Below, in pieces: positions 1 to 9,353 of a stretch of 64,000 bases of DNA. The notes beneath the pieces are model-generated. The model was not told where the DNA came from, did not search any database, and saw nothing but the letters and a program-made list of their open reading frames with translations. Origin of the DNA: Bradyrhizobium japonicum USDA 6 (GTDB lineage Bacteria; Pseudomonadota; Alphaproteobacteria; Rhizobiales; Xanthobacteraceae); the NCBI RefSeq assembly GCF_000284375.1, contig NC_017249.1:3884001-3948000 (forward strand). The letters run 5' to 3'. Both the position numbers and the translations under genes were made by a program. Every line of letters starts with the position of its first letter. Positions within the stretch are counted from its first letter, which is position 1.

Positions 1-1
1 C

Positions 2-703
2 GTTCACGTTCCGGCTGTCCCCGTGAAGGTGCGCGACGTCTCCGGTGCCGGTGACACCGTCGCTGCCGCGCTTGCGGTATCGCTCGCGGCGGGCGCGGAC
101 TGGGACACGGCGTTGCGGATGGCCAATGCGGCCGCTGCCGTCGCCGTCGGCAAGCAAGGCACGGCCAGCGTGAGCGCGGCCGAGCTGCGGCGGAAGATCC
201 TGCCGCATGCCTATCTCGCGGCCGAGGAGAAGATCGTGCTCGAGCCTGATACGCTCGACGCACAGCTCGCGGAATGGCGCCGGCAGGACCTGCGCGTCGG
301 CTTCACCAATGGCTGCTTCGACATCCTGCATCCCGGCCACGTCAAGGTGTTGACCGCGGCGCGCGGAGCCTGCGATCGCCTGATCGTCGGCCTCAACAGC
401 GATGCCTCGGTGCGGCGGCTGAAGGGCGCCGATCGCCCGGTTCAGGACGAACGGGCGCGTGCGGAAGTGCTCGCGGCGCTCGAAGCCGTCGATCTCGTCG
501 TCATCTTCGAGGAGGATACGCCGATCGATTTGATCACCCGGATCAAGCCGAGCGCGCTGGTGAAGGGCGGCGACTACACCCGCGAGCAGGTGGTCGGCCA
601 TGAGGTCGTCGAAGCCGCCGGCGGAACCGTCGTGCTGGTCGACATCCTCCAGGGCTTCAGCACGACCGCGCTGGTTCATCGCGCGCGGGGAGGGGGCAAG
701 TGA
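2..703 (+). CDS. hldE: Bifunctional heptose-7-phosphate kinase / heptose-1-phosphate adenylyltransferase HldE (RfaE), 5' truncated by window edge
   Basis: The frame is open from the left edge, so only the last 233 residues are present. The first ~70 visible residues are the end of a ribokinase-fold kinase domain, with the GAGDT anion-hole motif inside DVSGAGDT at visible residues 12-19. The rest is a cytidylyltransferase-type domain with [12 protein letters not shown] (the HxGH motif). In the known family these domains phosphorylate heptose-7-P and then adenylate heptose-1-P to give ADP-heptose for the LPS inner core, in the cytoplasm. The gene ends in a 4-base overlap (GTGA) with the O-antigen ligase gene, so the two are probably co-transcribed. 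An internal GTG at position 23 is not the real start, because homology continues upstream of it. Confidence 0.93.
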   Translation, partial: VHVPAVPVKVRDVSGAGDTVAAALAVSLAAGADWDTALRMANAAAAVAVGKQGTASVSAAELRRKILPHAYLAAEEKIVLEPDTLDAQLAEWRRQDLRVGFTNGCFDILHPGHVKVLTAARGACDRLIVGLNSDASVRRLKGADRPVQDERARAEVLAALEAVDLVVIFEEDTPIDLITRIKPSALVKGGDYTREQVVGHEVVEAAGGTVVLVDILQGFSTTALVHRARGGGK

Positions 704-1998
704 CGGACCAAGCGACGACGCTCGCCCGGGAGACGACTGGCCAGATGCTGCGGCGGCGCTTTCGCAGCCCGGCGGCGTGGTGCGAGGCGGTCGACCTGTT
801 CGCGATCCTGACCGTGGCGTCACTGCCCTGGTCGACCTCGCTCGCGGCGATCTTCAACGTTGCGTTCCTGGCCTGCATGGTGCCGTTTCTCGACGTCCGC
901 GCATTCCTGCAATCGCTGAAGCGCCCGATCGCAGCCGCGCCGATCGCACTGGTCCTGCTCGCGCTGGCGGGAACGCTGTGGTCGGATGCGGCCTGGGGCG
1001 CGCGCCTCTATGCGGTCAACCCGACCGTCAAGCTGCTCGTGCTGCCGGTCTTCCTCTATCATTTCGAGCGCTCGCCGCGCGGGCACTGGATCTTCATCGC
1101 GTTCCTGGTGTCCTGCGCGCTGCTGTCGGTGATGTCGTGGCTGGTGGCCTTCTATCCCAACCTGACGCTCAAGTCCGACCATCTCGAGCGCGGCATCTTC
1201 GTCAAGAACTACATCGACCAGAGCCAGGAATTCACGCTGTGCGCGGTTGCGCTGGCTTATCCGATCGTGATGCTGCTGCGCGAGAGGCGCTATTGGCTCG
1301 CCGGATTGCTGACCGCGCTGGCGCTCAGCTTCTTCGTCAACATGGCCTTCGTGGTGGTGTCGCGCACCGCGCTCGTCACTATTCCGATCATGTTCGGCGT
1401 GTTCGCGCTGCTGCATCTGAGATGGCGCAGCATCGCGATCATCTCGGCCGCTCTGCTCGCCGGCGCCGCTCTCGCCTGGCAGGCCTCGCCGCAATTGCGC
1501 AAGACCGCGGACACCTTCGCCAGCGACTACACGCGCTATGTCGAAAAGGGCGAGCCGACCTCGCTGGGCCTGCGGCTCGAATTCTGGCGGAAATCGCTCG
1601 GCTTCTTCGCGGAGGCGCCGATCAAGGGGCACGGCACCGGCTCGACGCGCGGATTGTTCGAAGCGGTCGCGACGCCCAGCGGCCACTACCAGGCCTCTGC
1701 CGAGGTGATCGGGAATCCGCATAACCAGACGCTGAATGTCGCCGTGCAATGGGGCGTCATCGGCATCGTCGTTCTCTACGCGATCTGGATCCTGCATCTC
1801 CTGCTGTTCCGCGGCGACGGGCTGGCCCATTGGATTGGCCTGCTGGTCGTGGTGCAGAACGTCTTCACCTCGCTGTTCAACTCCCATCTGTTCGACTTCC
1901 ACGAGGGCTGGATGTATGTCATCGGCGTCGGCGTTGCCGGCGGCATGGTGATCCGGGCCCGACACGCCGAGGCGAAGGTGGGGGAGGCCGGTTCCTGA
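700..1998 (+). CDS. O-antigen ligase family protein (WaaL/RfaL type)
   Basis: This is a 432-residue polytopic membrane protein with about ten to twelve hydrophobic segments. A periplasmic-type loop in the C-terminal half contains [12 protein letters not shown] and [11 protein letters not shown], as in Wzy_C/O-antigen ligase proteins, followed by a conserved [12 protein letters not shown] stretch. The family transfers undecaprenyl-PP-linked O-polysaccharide to lipid A-core in the periplasm. Related members act as O-antigen polymerases, and sequence alone does not separate the two. The GTG start overlaps the hldE stop by 4 bases, and the next gene starts ~45 bases downstream, so this looks like one LPS operon. 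Confidence 0.85.
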   Translation: MTDQATTLARETTGQMLRRRFRSPAAWCEAVDLFAILTVASLPWSTSLAAIFNVAFLACMVPFLDVRAFLQSLKRPIAAAPIALVLLALAGTLWSDAAWGARLYAVNPTVKLLVLPVFLYHFERSPRGHWIFIAFLVSCALLSVMSWLVAFYPNLTLKSDHLERGIFVKNYIDQSQEFTLCAVALAYPIVMLLRERRYWLAGLLTALALSFFVNMAFVVVSRTALVTIPIMFGVFALLHLRWRSIAIISAALLAGAALAWQASPQLRKTADTFASDYTRYVEKGEPTSLGLRLEFWRKSLGFFAEAPIKGHGTGSTRGLFEAVATPSGHYQASAEVIGNPHNQTLNVAVQWGVIGIVVLYAIWILHLLLFRGDGLAHWIGLLVVVQNVFTSLFNSHLFDFHEGWMYVIGVGVAGGMVIRARHAEAKVGEAGS

Positions 1999-2043
1999 AC
2001 GGCCGCGCGGCCGGCAAGCCTTGTACTGGCAAGTCTTGTCGAG

Positions 2044-4011
2044 ATGGGCTATCAGCGCGGTCAGGTTGCACTTAACTGGGATTTCATCGGTCGGCGGATG
2101 ACGCGTCTTTCGCATCTCACCCTGCGCAATTTCCTGATCGCGCTCCACGACCTGCTGGCGACCACGGCGGCGCTGTTCGCAGCCTTCTACCTGCGTTTCG
2201 AGGGCGGCGACGGCTTCTTCGATCGCCTGCCGCTGCTGTTCCAGATCCTGCCCTACTTCCTCGCCTTCAGCGTGGTTGTGTTCTTCCTCTTCAACCTGAC
2301 CACGACGAAATGGCGTTTCATTTCGCTGCCTGATGCGCTGAACATCATCCGGGTCGCGACTGTGCTGACGGTTGCCCTCCTGGCGCTCGACTACATCTTC
2401 GTCGCTCCCAACGTCCGCGGCGCCTTCTTCCTCGGCAAGGTGACGATCGTCCTCTACTGGTTCCTCGAGATCGCCTTCCTCAGCGCGCTGCGCATGGCGT
2501 ATCGCTATTTCCGCTATACGCGGGTGCGGCGGCATGCGAGGGGCGAGGATGCCGCGCCGACGCTGCTGATCGGCCGCGCCGCGGATGCCGAGGTGCTGCT
2601 GCGCGGCATCGAGAGCGGGGCGATCAAGCGCATCTGGCCGGTGGGTGTGTTGTCGCCGTCGAGATCCGATCGCGGCCAGTTCATCCGCAACGTGCCGGTG
2701 CTGGGCGACATCGAGGACATCGAGGACGTCGTCGGCGACTTCGCCAAACGTGACAAGCCGATCGCACGCCTGGTGATGACGCCGTCCGCGTTCGAGCCGG
2801 ACGCTCATCCGGAATCGATCCTGATGCGCGCGCGCAAGCTGGGCGTGATCGTCAATCGCATGCCCTCGCTGGAGAGCGGCGATGCGCCGCGCCTCACAGC
2901 CGTCGCGGTCGAGGACCTCCTGCTGCGGCCGAGCGAAAAGATCGACTATGCGCGGCTCGAAGCGCTGATCAAGGGCAAGGCTGTCATCGTCACCGGCGGC
3001 GGTGGATCGATCGGGTCCGAGATCTGCGAGCGTGTCGTTGCCTTCGGCGCCGCGCGTTTGCTGATCGTGGAAAATTCCGAGCCGGCGCTCTACGCGGTCA
3101 CGGAGACGCTGGCTGCGCAGGGCGCAGCGGCCGCGATCGAGGGGCGGATCGCCGACATCCGCGACCGCGAGCGCATCATCCGCCTGATGGCGGAGTTCAA
3201 GCCGGACATCGTGTTCCATGCCGCCGCGCTCAAGCACGTGCCGATCCTGGAGCGCGACTGGAGCGAAGGCGTCAAGACCAACATCTTCGGCTCGATCAAC
3301 GTCGCCGATGCGGCGCACGGCGCCGGCGCCGAAGCCATGGTGATGATCTCGACCGACAAGGCGATCGAGCCGGTGTCGATGCTCGGCCTCACCAAGCGCT
3401 TCGCCGAGATGTACTGCCAGGCGCTCGACCACGATCTTGCCGCAGCTAGCGGCAGTGCCAGGCCGCCGATGCGGTTGATCTCGGTCCGGTTCGGCAACGT
3501 GCTGGCCTCGAACGGCTCGGTGGTGCCGAAGTTCAAGGCCCAGATCGAGGCCGGCGGCCCCGTGACGGTGACGCATCCCGACATGGTCCGCTACTTCATG
3601 ACCATCCGCGAGGCCTGCGATCTCGTCATCACGGCGGCAACGCATGCGCTCGGCACCGCACGCCCCGATGTCTCGGTCTACGTGCTCAACATGGGCCAGC
3701 CGGTGAAGATCGTCGATCTCGCCGAGCGCATGATCCGTCTCTCGGGCCTCCAGCCCGGCTACGACATCGAGATCGTGTTCACCGGCATGCGGCCGGGCGA
3801 GCGCCTGCACGAGATCCTGTTCGCCTCCGAGGAGCCGACCCGCGAGATCGGTGTCGCCGGCATCATGGCCGCGCAGCCGAACGAGCCGCCGATGCAGACG
3901 CTGCGCAAATGGATCGCGGCGCTGGAGCAGGCGATCGCGCGGGACGATCGGGCCACGATCAAGACGATCCTGAAGGATGCGGTCCCGGAATTCGGGTCGA
4001 CCGCGGCCTGA
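2044..4011 (+). CDS. Membrane-anchored nucleoside-diphosphate-sugar 4,6-dehydratase (WbpM/CapD/PglF type)
   Basis: A 655-residue protein in the usual size range of the WbpM group. Four hydrophobic helices occupy about residues 30-160, followed by a CoA-binding-like Rossmann domain (about 170-300) and a C-terminal extended SDR domain. That domain starts at VTGGGGSIGSE (~316) and carries STDKA and a catalytic Lys at 451. The family converts UDP-GlcNAc to the 4-keto-6-deoxy sugar, the first step to QuiNAc, FucNAc or bacillosamine. Four residues before Lys451, where classical SDRs have Tyr and this group usually has Met, there is Leu447. An ATG at 2098 is an alternative start; 2044 is kept because the frame stays open and the spacing to the previous gene fits. 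Confidence 0.9.
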   Translation: MGYQRGQVALNWDFIGRRMTRLSHLTLRNFLIALHDLLATTAALFAAFYLRFEGGDGFFDRLPLLFQILPYFLAFSVVVFFLFNLTTTKWRFISLPDALNIIRVATVLTVALLALDYIFVAPNVRGAFFLGKVTIVLYWFLEIAFLSALRMAYRYFRYTRVRRHARGEDAAPTLLIGRAADAEVLLRGIESGAIKRIWPVGVLSPSRSDRGQFIRNVPVLGDIEDIEDVVGDFAKRDKPIARLVMTPSAFEPDAHPESILMRARKLGVIVNRMPSLESGDAPRLTAVAVEDLLLRPSEKIDYARLEALIKGKAVIVTGGGGSIGSEICERVVAFGAARLLIVENSEPALYAVTETLAAQGAAAAIEGRIADIRDRERIIRLMAEFKPDIVFHAAALKHVPILERDWSEGVKTNIFGSINVADAAHGAGAEAMVMISTDKAIEPVSMLGLTKRFAEMYCQALDHDLAAASGSARPPMRLISVRFGNVLASNGSVVPKFKAQIEAGGPVTVTHPDMVRYFMTIREACDLVITAATHALGTARPDVSVYVLNMGQPVKIVDLAERMIRLSGLQPGYDIEIVFTGMRPGERLHEILFASEEPTREIGVAGIMAAQPNEPPMQTLRKWIAALEQAIARDDRATIKTILKDAVPEFGSTAA

Positions 4012-4013
4012 CC

Positions 4014-5234
4014 ATGCAGTCTCAAGGCAAGATCGTCGTCGCGAGCCAGCACTATCCGCCTGATCCGAGCACGACCGCCGCGATCATGGCAGAGATCGCC
4101 TGCCGCGTCGCCGTCAACCACGAGGTCATCGTGCTGTCGGGCTCGCCCGGCGAATTGCCGGCCTCGCAAACCGGCCCGGGCAAGCCGCGTGTCATTGCCA
4201 TCAAGAACCGGATGGCGGGAAAGGCCGCGCTGGTGCGGCGCGGATTGTCCGAGCTGCTGTTCGCGGCGCGCACCTTCTTCGCGCTGCTCCGGGAGCTTAG
4301 GGCAGGTGACGTCGTGGTCACCGTCACCGCGCCGTTCATGCTGCCTTACGCGGTCGCGGCAGCGGCAAGATGCAAGGGCGCGCGCTCGGCGCTGATCATG
4401 CACGACCTCTTCCCCGATGTTCTCGTGATGGCGGAAATCCTGAAGCCCGGCTCGTTCGTGACGCGGACGATGCGCGCGGCCAACAGCCTGATGTTCCGCG
4501 CGCTCAATGCCGTCATCACCATCGGCCGCGATGCGGAGCGGCCGCTCTTGAGCTATTCCGGCATGACGCGGAACAAGATCCGCTTCATCCCGAACTGGGC
4601 GACGCTCGTCCCGGCGGCACGCCCCCTGGCGCAGGACAATCCGTTCCGCAAAGCGCTTTCCGCGCGATTCATTGTCGGCCTGTCGGGCAATCTCGGCTTC
4701 ACCCATGATCCGGACATCGTGTTCGAGGCGGCACGCCTTTTGAAGGACGAGCCGGACATTCACTTCCTGCTGTCCGGCTGGGGCATCGGCTTCGAGCGGC
4801 TGAAGCAGTTGCAGGCTGAAGCGAACTTGCCCAATGTGTCCTTCGTGGCGCGGGTCGCGGATGCCGAGCTCGAGGCGTTCCTGGCGGCTGCCAATCTCTG
4901 GATCATTCCGTACCGGAAGGACGTGGCGGGGGTGTCGGTGCCGAGCCGGTTCTACAATCTGCTGGCAGTCGGCCGTCCCGTGGCGCTGGTCTCGGAGCCG
5001 GAAGCCGAGGCTGCGTTGACGGTGGTGGAGAACGGGCTCGGCTGGGTCGTGACGCCGGGCCGCGCCGATCAGCTCGCCGACGCAATCCGCGCGGCATCCC
5101 GCTGCGACGCCGCCGCCATGGCCGAACGCGCGGTGAAGGCGGCGGCGAGATTCGACCGGACGACCGCGATGAATGCCTATGCCGGGCTGATCGACGAATT
5201 GTTGCGCAACCCCGATCTCGCGGAGCAACGATGA
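4014..5234 (+). CDS. GT4-family glycosyltransferase (WbuB-like)
   Basis: The 406-residue protein has two Rossmann-like halves and no convincing membrane span. It begins with the VVASQHYPPDPSTTA stretch seen in WbuB-like transferases. The C-terminal half has GLSGNLGFTHDPD (donor-binding beta strand) and VPSRFYNLLAVGRP (the acceptor/donor loop). The sugar it transfers cannot be read from sequence, but its place between the dehydratase and a 4-reductase-like SDR points to O-chain assembly on the cytoplasmic face. The ATG lies two bases after the previous stop; a longer upstream frame overlaps the dehydratase and lacks family similarity. The 3' end overlaps the next gene by 4 bases (ATGA). Confidence 0.88.
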   Translation: MQSQGKIVVASQHYPPDPSTTAAIMAEIACRVAVNHEVIVLSGSPGELPASQTGPGKPRVIAIKNRMAGKAALVRRGLSELLFAARTFFALLRELRAGDVVVTVTAPFMLPYAVAAAARCKGARSALIMHDLFPDVLVMAEILKPGSFVTRTMRAANSLMFRALNAVITIGRDAERPLLSYSGMTRNKIRFIPNWATLVPAARPLAQDNPFRKALSARFIVGLSGNLGFTHDPDIVFEAARLLKDEPDIHFLLSGWGIGFERLKQLQAEANLPNVSFVARVADAELEAFLAAANLWIIPYRKDVAGVSVPSRFYNLLAVGRPVALVSEPEAEAALTVVENGLGWVVTPGRADQLADAIRAASRCDAAAMAERAVKAAARFDRTTAMNAYAGLIDELLRNPDLAEQR

Positions 5235-6178
5235 ACGAGCGAAAACCGGTCGTGCTGGTGACAGGGGCGAGCGGCTTCGTCGGCCGCCATGTTGCGCCTG
5301 AGCTGGCGCGCGCGGGATGGTCGGTCCGCCGCGCGGTGCGCAGCCCGGAGGGGATCGACGACGAGGTCGTGATCGAATCGATCGGCCCCGATACCGATTG
5401 GCAAGCGGCGCTCGAAGGCGTCGACGCCGTGGTCCATCTCGCCGCGCGCGTGCATCACAAGCACGAGGAGCACGCGGTCCAGCTCTACCGCAACGTCAAC
5501 ATCGCCGGCACGCTGCACCTGGCGCGCTCCGCGGCGACGGCGGGCGTGCGCCAGTTCATCTTCGTCAGCACCGTTCTGGTGCACGGCCGCAGCAATGAAG
5601 GCCGCGCGCCGTTCAGCGAAGAGGACATCCTCACGCCGCGCGGCCTCTACGGCATGTCCAAGGCCGCCGCCGAGGCGGGCCTGAGGACGCTGGCGCGCGA
5701 CAGCGACATGAAGATCTCGGTGATCAGGCCGCCGCTGGTCTATGGCGCGGGCGCCAAGGGCAATTTCGCGCTGCTGACGCGCGCGGTGAATCTGGGACTG
5801 CCGCTGCCCTTTGGCGCGATCCGCAATCAGCGCGCGTTCCTGGCCGTGCAGAATCTGTCGTCGTTCATCCTGCGTCGGCTGGCTCACCCCGATCCGACGA
5901 GCAATTTCGAGATATTCCTGGTCGCCGACACGGAACAGGTCTCGACGCCCGAATTCATCGAGCGGCTGGCAAAGGCTGCCGGCAAGAACTCGCGGCTGTT
6001 CGGCATGCCGCCGGACCTGCTCTCAACGCTGCTCAGCGTGATGGGCCGGCAGGATACCCATGACAGCCTGATCGGCTCGCTCGAGCTCAACCTCGCCAAG
6101 GCGATCGCGACCGGCTGGCAGCCGCAGGTCTCCCTCGACGAGGGCCTGCGGCTCGCGCTGTCGGCTCAGGACGCCTGA
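5231..6178 (+). CDS. NAD-dependent epimerase/4-reductase, extended SDR (WbpV/WreQ-like candidate)
   Basis: A 315-residue extended SDR. The Rossmann motif GASGFVGRH is at about residues 11-19, a catalytic Ser lies in VSTVLVHG, and the YGMSKAAAE stretch carries the Tyr-xxx-Lys pair. Members of this type act either as UDP-sugar 4-epimerases or as UDP-4-keto-6-deoxy-GlcNAc 4-reductases (WbpV, WreQ). The adjacent WbpM-type dehydratase and WecA-like transferase favour the 4-reductase role, giving UDP-QuiNAc; this is inference from context. The start overlaps the upstream glycosyltransferase by 4 bases. The 3' end overlaps the convergent WecA-like gene by 13 bases. Confidence 0.85.
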   Translation: MNERKPVVLVTGASGFVGRHVAPELARAGWSVRRAVRSPEGIDDEVVIESIGPDTDWQAALEGVDAVVHLAARVHHKHEEHAVQLYRNVNIAGTLHLARSAATAGVRQFIFVSTVLVHGRSNEGRAPFSEEDILTPRGLYGMSKAAAEAGLRTLARDSDMKISVIRPPLVYGAGAKGNFALLTRAVNLGLPLPFGAIRNQRAFLAVQNLSSFILRRLAHPDPTSNFEIFLVADTEQVSTPEFIERLAKAAGKNSRLFGMPPDLLSTLLSVMGRQDTHDSLIGSLELNLAKAIATGWQPQVSLDEGLRLALSAQDA

Positions 6179-7185
6179 GGGCGGGAGAAGCGGCGCAGCA
6201 CGAATCCGATCGCGATCGCGCCCGCGACGAGCGCGAGCCATGTGATCGAGGTCGAGCTTGCGCGAACGGTGACGACGGCAAGCACCGCCAGCAATAGATT
6301 GAGCGCGAACACATCGCCGATCACGCGGCGGACCGTGAAGCCATTGTCGGTGGCGCGCTGGTAGAAGTGCGAGCGGTGCGCCGACCAGAATTGTTCGCGG
6401 CGCGCGATGCGCCGAAACAGCGTGATGGTGGAATCCACGAGGTAATAGGCCGGCAGCAGCAGCGCCGCGGCGGGCTGCCCGTGCCAGGCGAGCTCCAGCA
6501 GGCACCAGCCGAGCAAAAGGCCGATCGGCAGGCTGCCGACATCGCCCAGGAACACTTTTGCGACCGGACGGTTGAACGGCGCGAACCCGAGCATCGCGCC
6601 GCACAGCGCCGTGGCGATCAGCGCGGCCGGCCACGAGAGATCACCGAGCAGTCCCAGCAGCAGCAGCGCCGCGGTGACCGGCACGACTTCCGCAACCGTC
6701 ATCAGGTCCAGCCCGTCCATGAAATTGACGAGGTTCACGAACCAGACGCCGGCGAGCAGGATGAGGCCGCGCTCGAGCGGAAGCGGCAGTGCCGGCACGA
6801 TGCGCGCGGTCTCGGGCGCGGTGAACACGACCGCGCCGACGCAGGCTGCTTGCAGCGCGAGCCGCACCAACACCGGCAGCGACACGATGTCGTCGGCGAA
6901 TCCGACCAGCGCGATCACGATCGTTGCAATGATCAGCGCCGGTGGGATCGCAAGGTTCGCCCAGGCGGCCCAGGCCGATGCGACCAGCAGCGTGGCGGTG
7001 ATCACCGCGATGCCGGCGCCCTGCGGGGTCGGAATGCGATGCGAGGAACGGGCATTCGGCCGCGCCAGGGCGTAGCGCTGGAGCAGGGGACGGCTGGTCC
7101 AGGTGACGAGGGCCGACATCAGCGCGGCGACCGCGACGGCAAGCAGCGAGGACATGGCGGCGACAGCGTCGATGGCTGGGCTCAC
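6166..7185 (-). CDS. WecA/WbpL-like polyprenyl-phosphate sugar-1-phosphate transferase (MraY family)
   Basis: An integral membrane protein with about ten hydrophobic helices and the MraY/WecA signatures in order: RSSHRIPTPQGAG near the N-terminus, GFADD (Mg-binding Asp pair), NFMDGLD, VFLGDVGS and HRSHFYQRA near the C-terminus. The family transfers a HexNAc-1-phosphate from a UDP-sugar to undecaprenyl phosphate, which starts O-antigen synthesis. The GTG at 7185 overlaps the upstream stop by 4 bases (GTGA) and is preferred; an ATG at 7155 is possible. It is co-directional with the flippase-like gene and convergent with the SDR gene. Likely substrates are UDP-QuiNAc or UDP-FucNAc, by context. 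Confidence 0.87.
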   Translation of the reverse strand: MSPAIDAVAAMSSLLAVAVAALMSALVTWTSRPLLQRYALARPNARSSHRIPTPQGAGIAVITATLLVASAWAAWANLAIPPALIIATIVIALVGFADDIVSLPVLVRLALQAACVGAVVFTAPETARIVPALPLPLERGLILLAGVWFVNLVNFMDGLDLMTVAEVVPVTAALLLLGLLGDLSWPAALIATALCGAMLGFAPFNRPVAKVFLGDVGSLPIGLLLGWCLLELAWHGQPAAALLLPAYYLVDSTITLFRRIARREQFWSAHRSHFYQRATDNGFTVRRVIGDVFALNLLLAVLAVVTVRASSTSITWLALVAGAIAIGFVLRRFSRPQAS

Positions 7186-8180
7186 TCCGGCACCCCGAGC
7201 GGCGCCGACCCTTTCGCGGCCTTCTCCGCGCTGAGGATCCAGACCAGGCCGCCGATCGCGCCGACGATGAAGAGCACGGCGCCGAACAGCAGCGAGACGT
7301 TGACTCCCTCGTTGGCGGAAAGCCCGGCGAAACCGAAGGCCAGGCCCATCGTCGCCTCGCGTACGCCCCAGCCGGCGATCGAGATCGGCATCAGGGTGAT
7401 CAGCATGATCGGCGGAATGAGGAGGAATGTCTGGCCGAAGCTGACCGGTGCGGCAATCGACTGCACCACGCACCACGCAATGACGACGGCGAGCACGTGA
7501 ACGAGAAGCGACAGAATTGCGACGATCGGTCCACGCTTGACGTTGAAGATCACGCGGTTGGCAATCACGGCGCAGGCGTGGATGTGATGGGTGGCCCACC
7601 AGGTCTTCAGCCACGACCATTTCAGCGCGCCGAAGATCAGGAAACCGACGCCGCCCGCGAGCGCGGCGAGATCGACGAGCAGCAGCGCCGAGCGTCCGTG
7701 CGGATCGGTGATGAGCTCGTAGCTCCAGGGCAGGCTGGCGACGACGACGATCGCCAGCGCGACGAGGCCGATCGCGCGGTCGACGAAGATCGAATAGGTG
7801 GCCGCACGCCATCCGGCGCCGGCGCGCGCGACCAGCCACAGCCGGACCGCATCGCCGCCGATCGCGGACGGCAGCGTCTGGTTGAAGAAGGCGCCGATCA
7901 CGTTGTAGCGCATGGCGCGGCCGAGCTCGAGCGGCGCGCCGCATTCGGCGCTGATCTCGCGCCAGCGGACCACGCCGACAAAGATTTGCAGGAACGTGAC
8001 CGCGATCGCCATGGCGATCCAGAGCAGGCTGGTCGCGGTCAGGCGCGAAAACAGCTCGGACAGATCGACCTTGCGCAGTGCCAGGTAGAGCAGCGCTCCG
8101 GAAATCAGGATTTTGGCCGTCGACAGCAGGATTCGGCGCATCTCGCCCGCATGAACTGGGTTTGCGAAGATCTGAGGCAA
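7182..8180 (-). CDS. Lysylphosphatidylglycerol synthase TM-region/flippase-like integral membrane protein (UPF0104)
   Basis: A 332-residue membrane protein with about eight hydrophobic segments. It contains the family features FVGVVRWREI, FFNQTLPSAIGGDAVRLW and a late GWGVREATMG motif. The family includes the flippase part of MprF, but here there is no C-terminal aminoacyl-transferase domain. This makes it a stand-alone protein of the type often found in polysaccharide clusters, where it is presumed to move or modify lipid-linked material. An ATG 39 bases downstream (8141) is an alternative start. It overlaps the WecA-like gene by 4 bases, suggesting translational coupling. The substrate is unknown. 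Confidence 0.82.
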   Translation of the reverse strand: MPQIFANPVHAGEMRRILLSTAKILISGALLYLALRKVDLSELFSRLTATSLLWIAMAIAVTFLQIFVGVVRWREISAECGAPLELGRAMRYNVIGAFFNQTLPSAIGGDAVRLWLVARAGAGWRAATYSIFVDRAIGLVALAIVVVASLPWSYELITDPHGRSALLLVDLAALAGGVGFLIFGALKWSWLKTWWATHHIHACAVIANRVIFNVKRGPIVAILSLLVHVLAVVIAWCVVQSIAAPVSFGQTFLLIPPIMLITLMPISIAGWGVREATMGLAFGFAGLSANEGVNVSLLFGAVLFIVGAIGGLVWILSAEKAAKGSAPLGVPE

Positions 8181-8362
8181 CCCGACGCGAGGCGTCGAAT
8201 TCGGCCGCTTTGGTATGGTTTTGGCGCCGATCTTGCAATAGCGCTTATCTGGAGCGGTGACGAATAGCGGCGAGGCTATTGCGACGGCCTCGATACCGCG
8301 GCTAAAGAGGCGCCGCGGGACCGGCTTGGGGATCGCGTGGCAACAGATCGCTTGGGAACAGG

Positions 8363-9352
8363 ATGACGGATCAGGCGATTTTGGTCACGGGAGCCGCCGG
8401 GTTCATCGGCTTTCACGTCGCCCGGCAGCTCCTGGCCGAGGGCCGGCCCGTGGTCGGGCTCGACAATCTCAACAGCTATTACGATCCGGCGCTGAAACAG
8501 GCGCGCCTGGCGCTGCTTCGGAACGATTCCAACTTCGCCTTCGTCGAGGCCGATCTTGCCGACCGCGAGACCATCGCGGCGCTGTTTGCGCGACATCGAT
8601 TTGACAAAGTCGTGCATCTCGCGGCGCAGGCGGGCGTGCGCTACTCGATCGACCATCCGCACGCTTACGCCGATTCCAACCTCCAGGGCTTTCTCAACGT
8701 CCTGGAGGGCTGCCGCAACAACTCTTGTCGTCATCTCGTCTACGCCTCGTCATCCTCCGTTTATGGCGCCAACACTAAACTGCCATTTGCCGTGCAGGAC
8801 CGGACCGACCATCCCGTGAGCTTCTATGCCGCGACCAAGAAGGCGAACGAATTGATGGCGCAGTCCTACAGCCATCTCTACCGGCTGCCGGTCACGGGCC
8901 TGCGCTTCTTCACCATCTACGGCCCGTGGGGCCGACCCGATATGGCCCTGTTTCTGTTCGTGAACGCCATCATGGCTGAGCGTCCGATCCGGCTCTTTAA
9001 CCATGGCAAAATGCGTCGCGACTTCACCTATATTGACGACGTCACCCGTGTAGTATCCAAGCTCATCGATCGGGTGCCCGCGGATGACCCGGCTGCCGCA
9101 AATGCGCCGTCTAAGGTCTACAATGTCGGCAACCACCATCCGGAAGAGCTGATGCATGTCGTCGGGCTTCTGGAGCAGGAGCTGGGTCGGACGGCAATCA
9201 AAGAATTGCTGCCGATGCAGCCGGGAGACGTCTTGGAAACGTTCGCGGATGTCGAGGATCTGACGCGCGACACCGGCTTTGCACCGTCAACGCCGATCGC
9301 GCTCGGGGTCCGTAATTTTGTCACCTGGTATCGGGACTACTTCAAGGTTTGA
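8363..9352 (+). CDS. lpsL: UDP-glucuronate 4-epimerase-like NAD-dependent SDR (LpsL/CapI type)
   Basis: A 329-residue extended SDR with GAAGFIGFHVA at residues 9-19 and LDNLNSYYDP, a hallmark of the UDP-glucuronate epimerase group. It also has YASSSSVYG, the catalytic stretch SFYAATKKANE, and TGLRFFTIYGPWGRPDMA. The family interconverts UDP-glucuronate and UDP-galacturonate; rhizobial LpsL supplies galacturonate for the LPS core. It lies just upstream of the ManC-type gene with a one-base gap, so the two form a transcription unit. The divergent flippase-like gene starts at 8180, so the 8181-8362 spacer should hold both promoters. The gene symbol rests on family resemblance. Confidence 0.87.
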   Translation: MTDQAILVTGAAGFIGFHVARQLLAEGRPVVGLDNLNSYYDPALKQARLALLRNDSNFAFVEADLADRETIAALFARHRFDKVVHLAAQAGVRYSIDHPHAYADSNLQGFLNVLEGCRNNSCRHLVYASSSSVYGANTKLPFAVQDRTDHPVSFYAATKKANELMAQSYSHLYRLPVTGLRFFTIYGPWGRPDMALFLFVNAIMAERPIRLFNHGKMRRDFTYIDDVTRVVSKLIDRVPADDPAAANAPSKVYNVGNHHPEELMHVVGLLEQELGRTAIKELLPMQPGDVLETFADVEDLTRDTGFAPSTPIALGVRNFVTWYRDYFKV

Positions 9353-9353
9353 A

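Noticed and set aside
820..3810. A 996-codon open frame on the minus strand
   Set aside because: It runs antisense to the O-antigen ligase and 4,6-dehydratase genes; the protein is Arg/His/Asp-rich without domains, the typical shadow of high-GC codon use.
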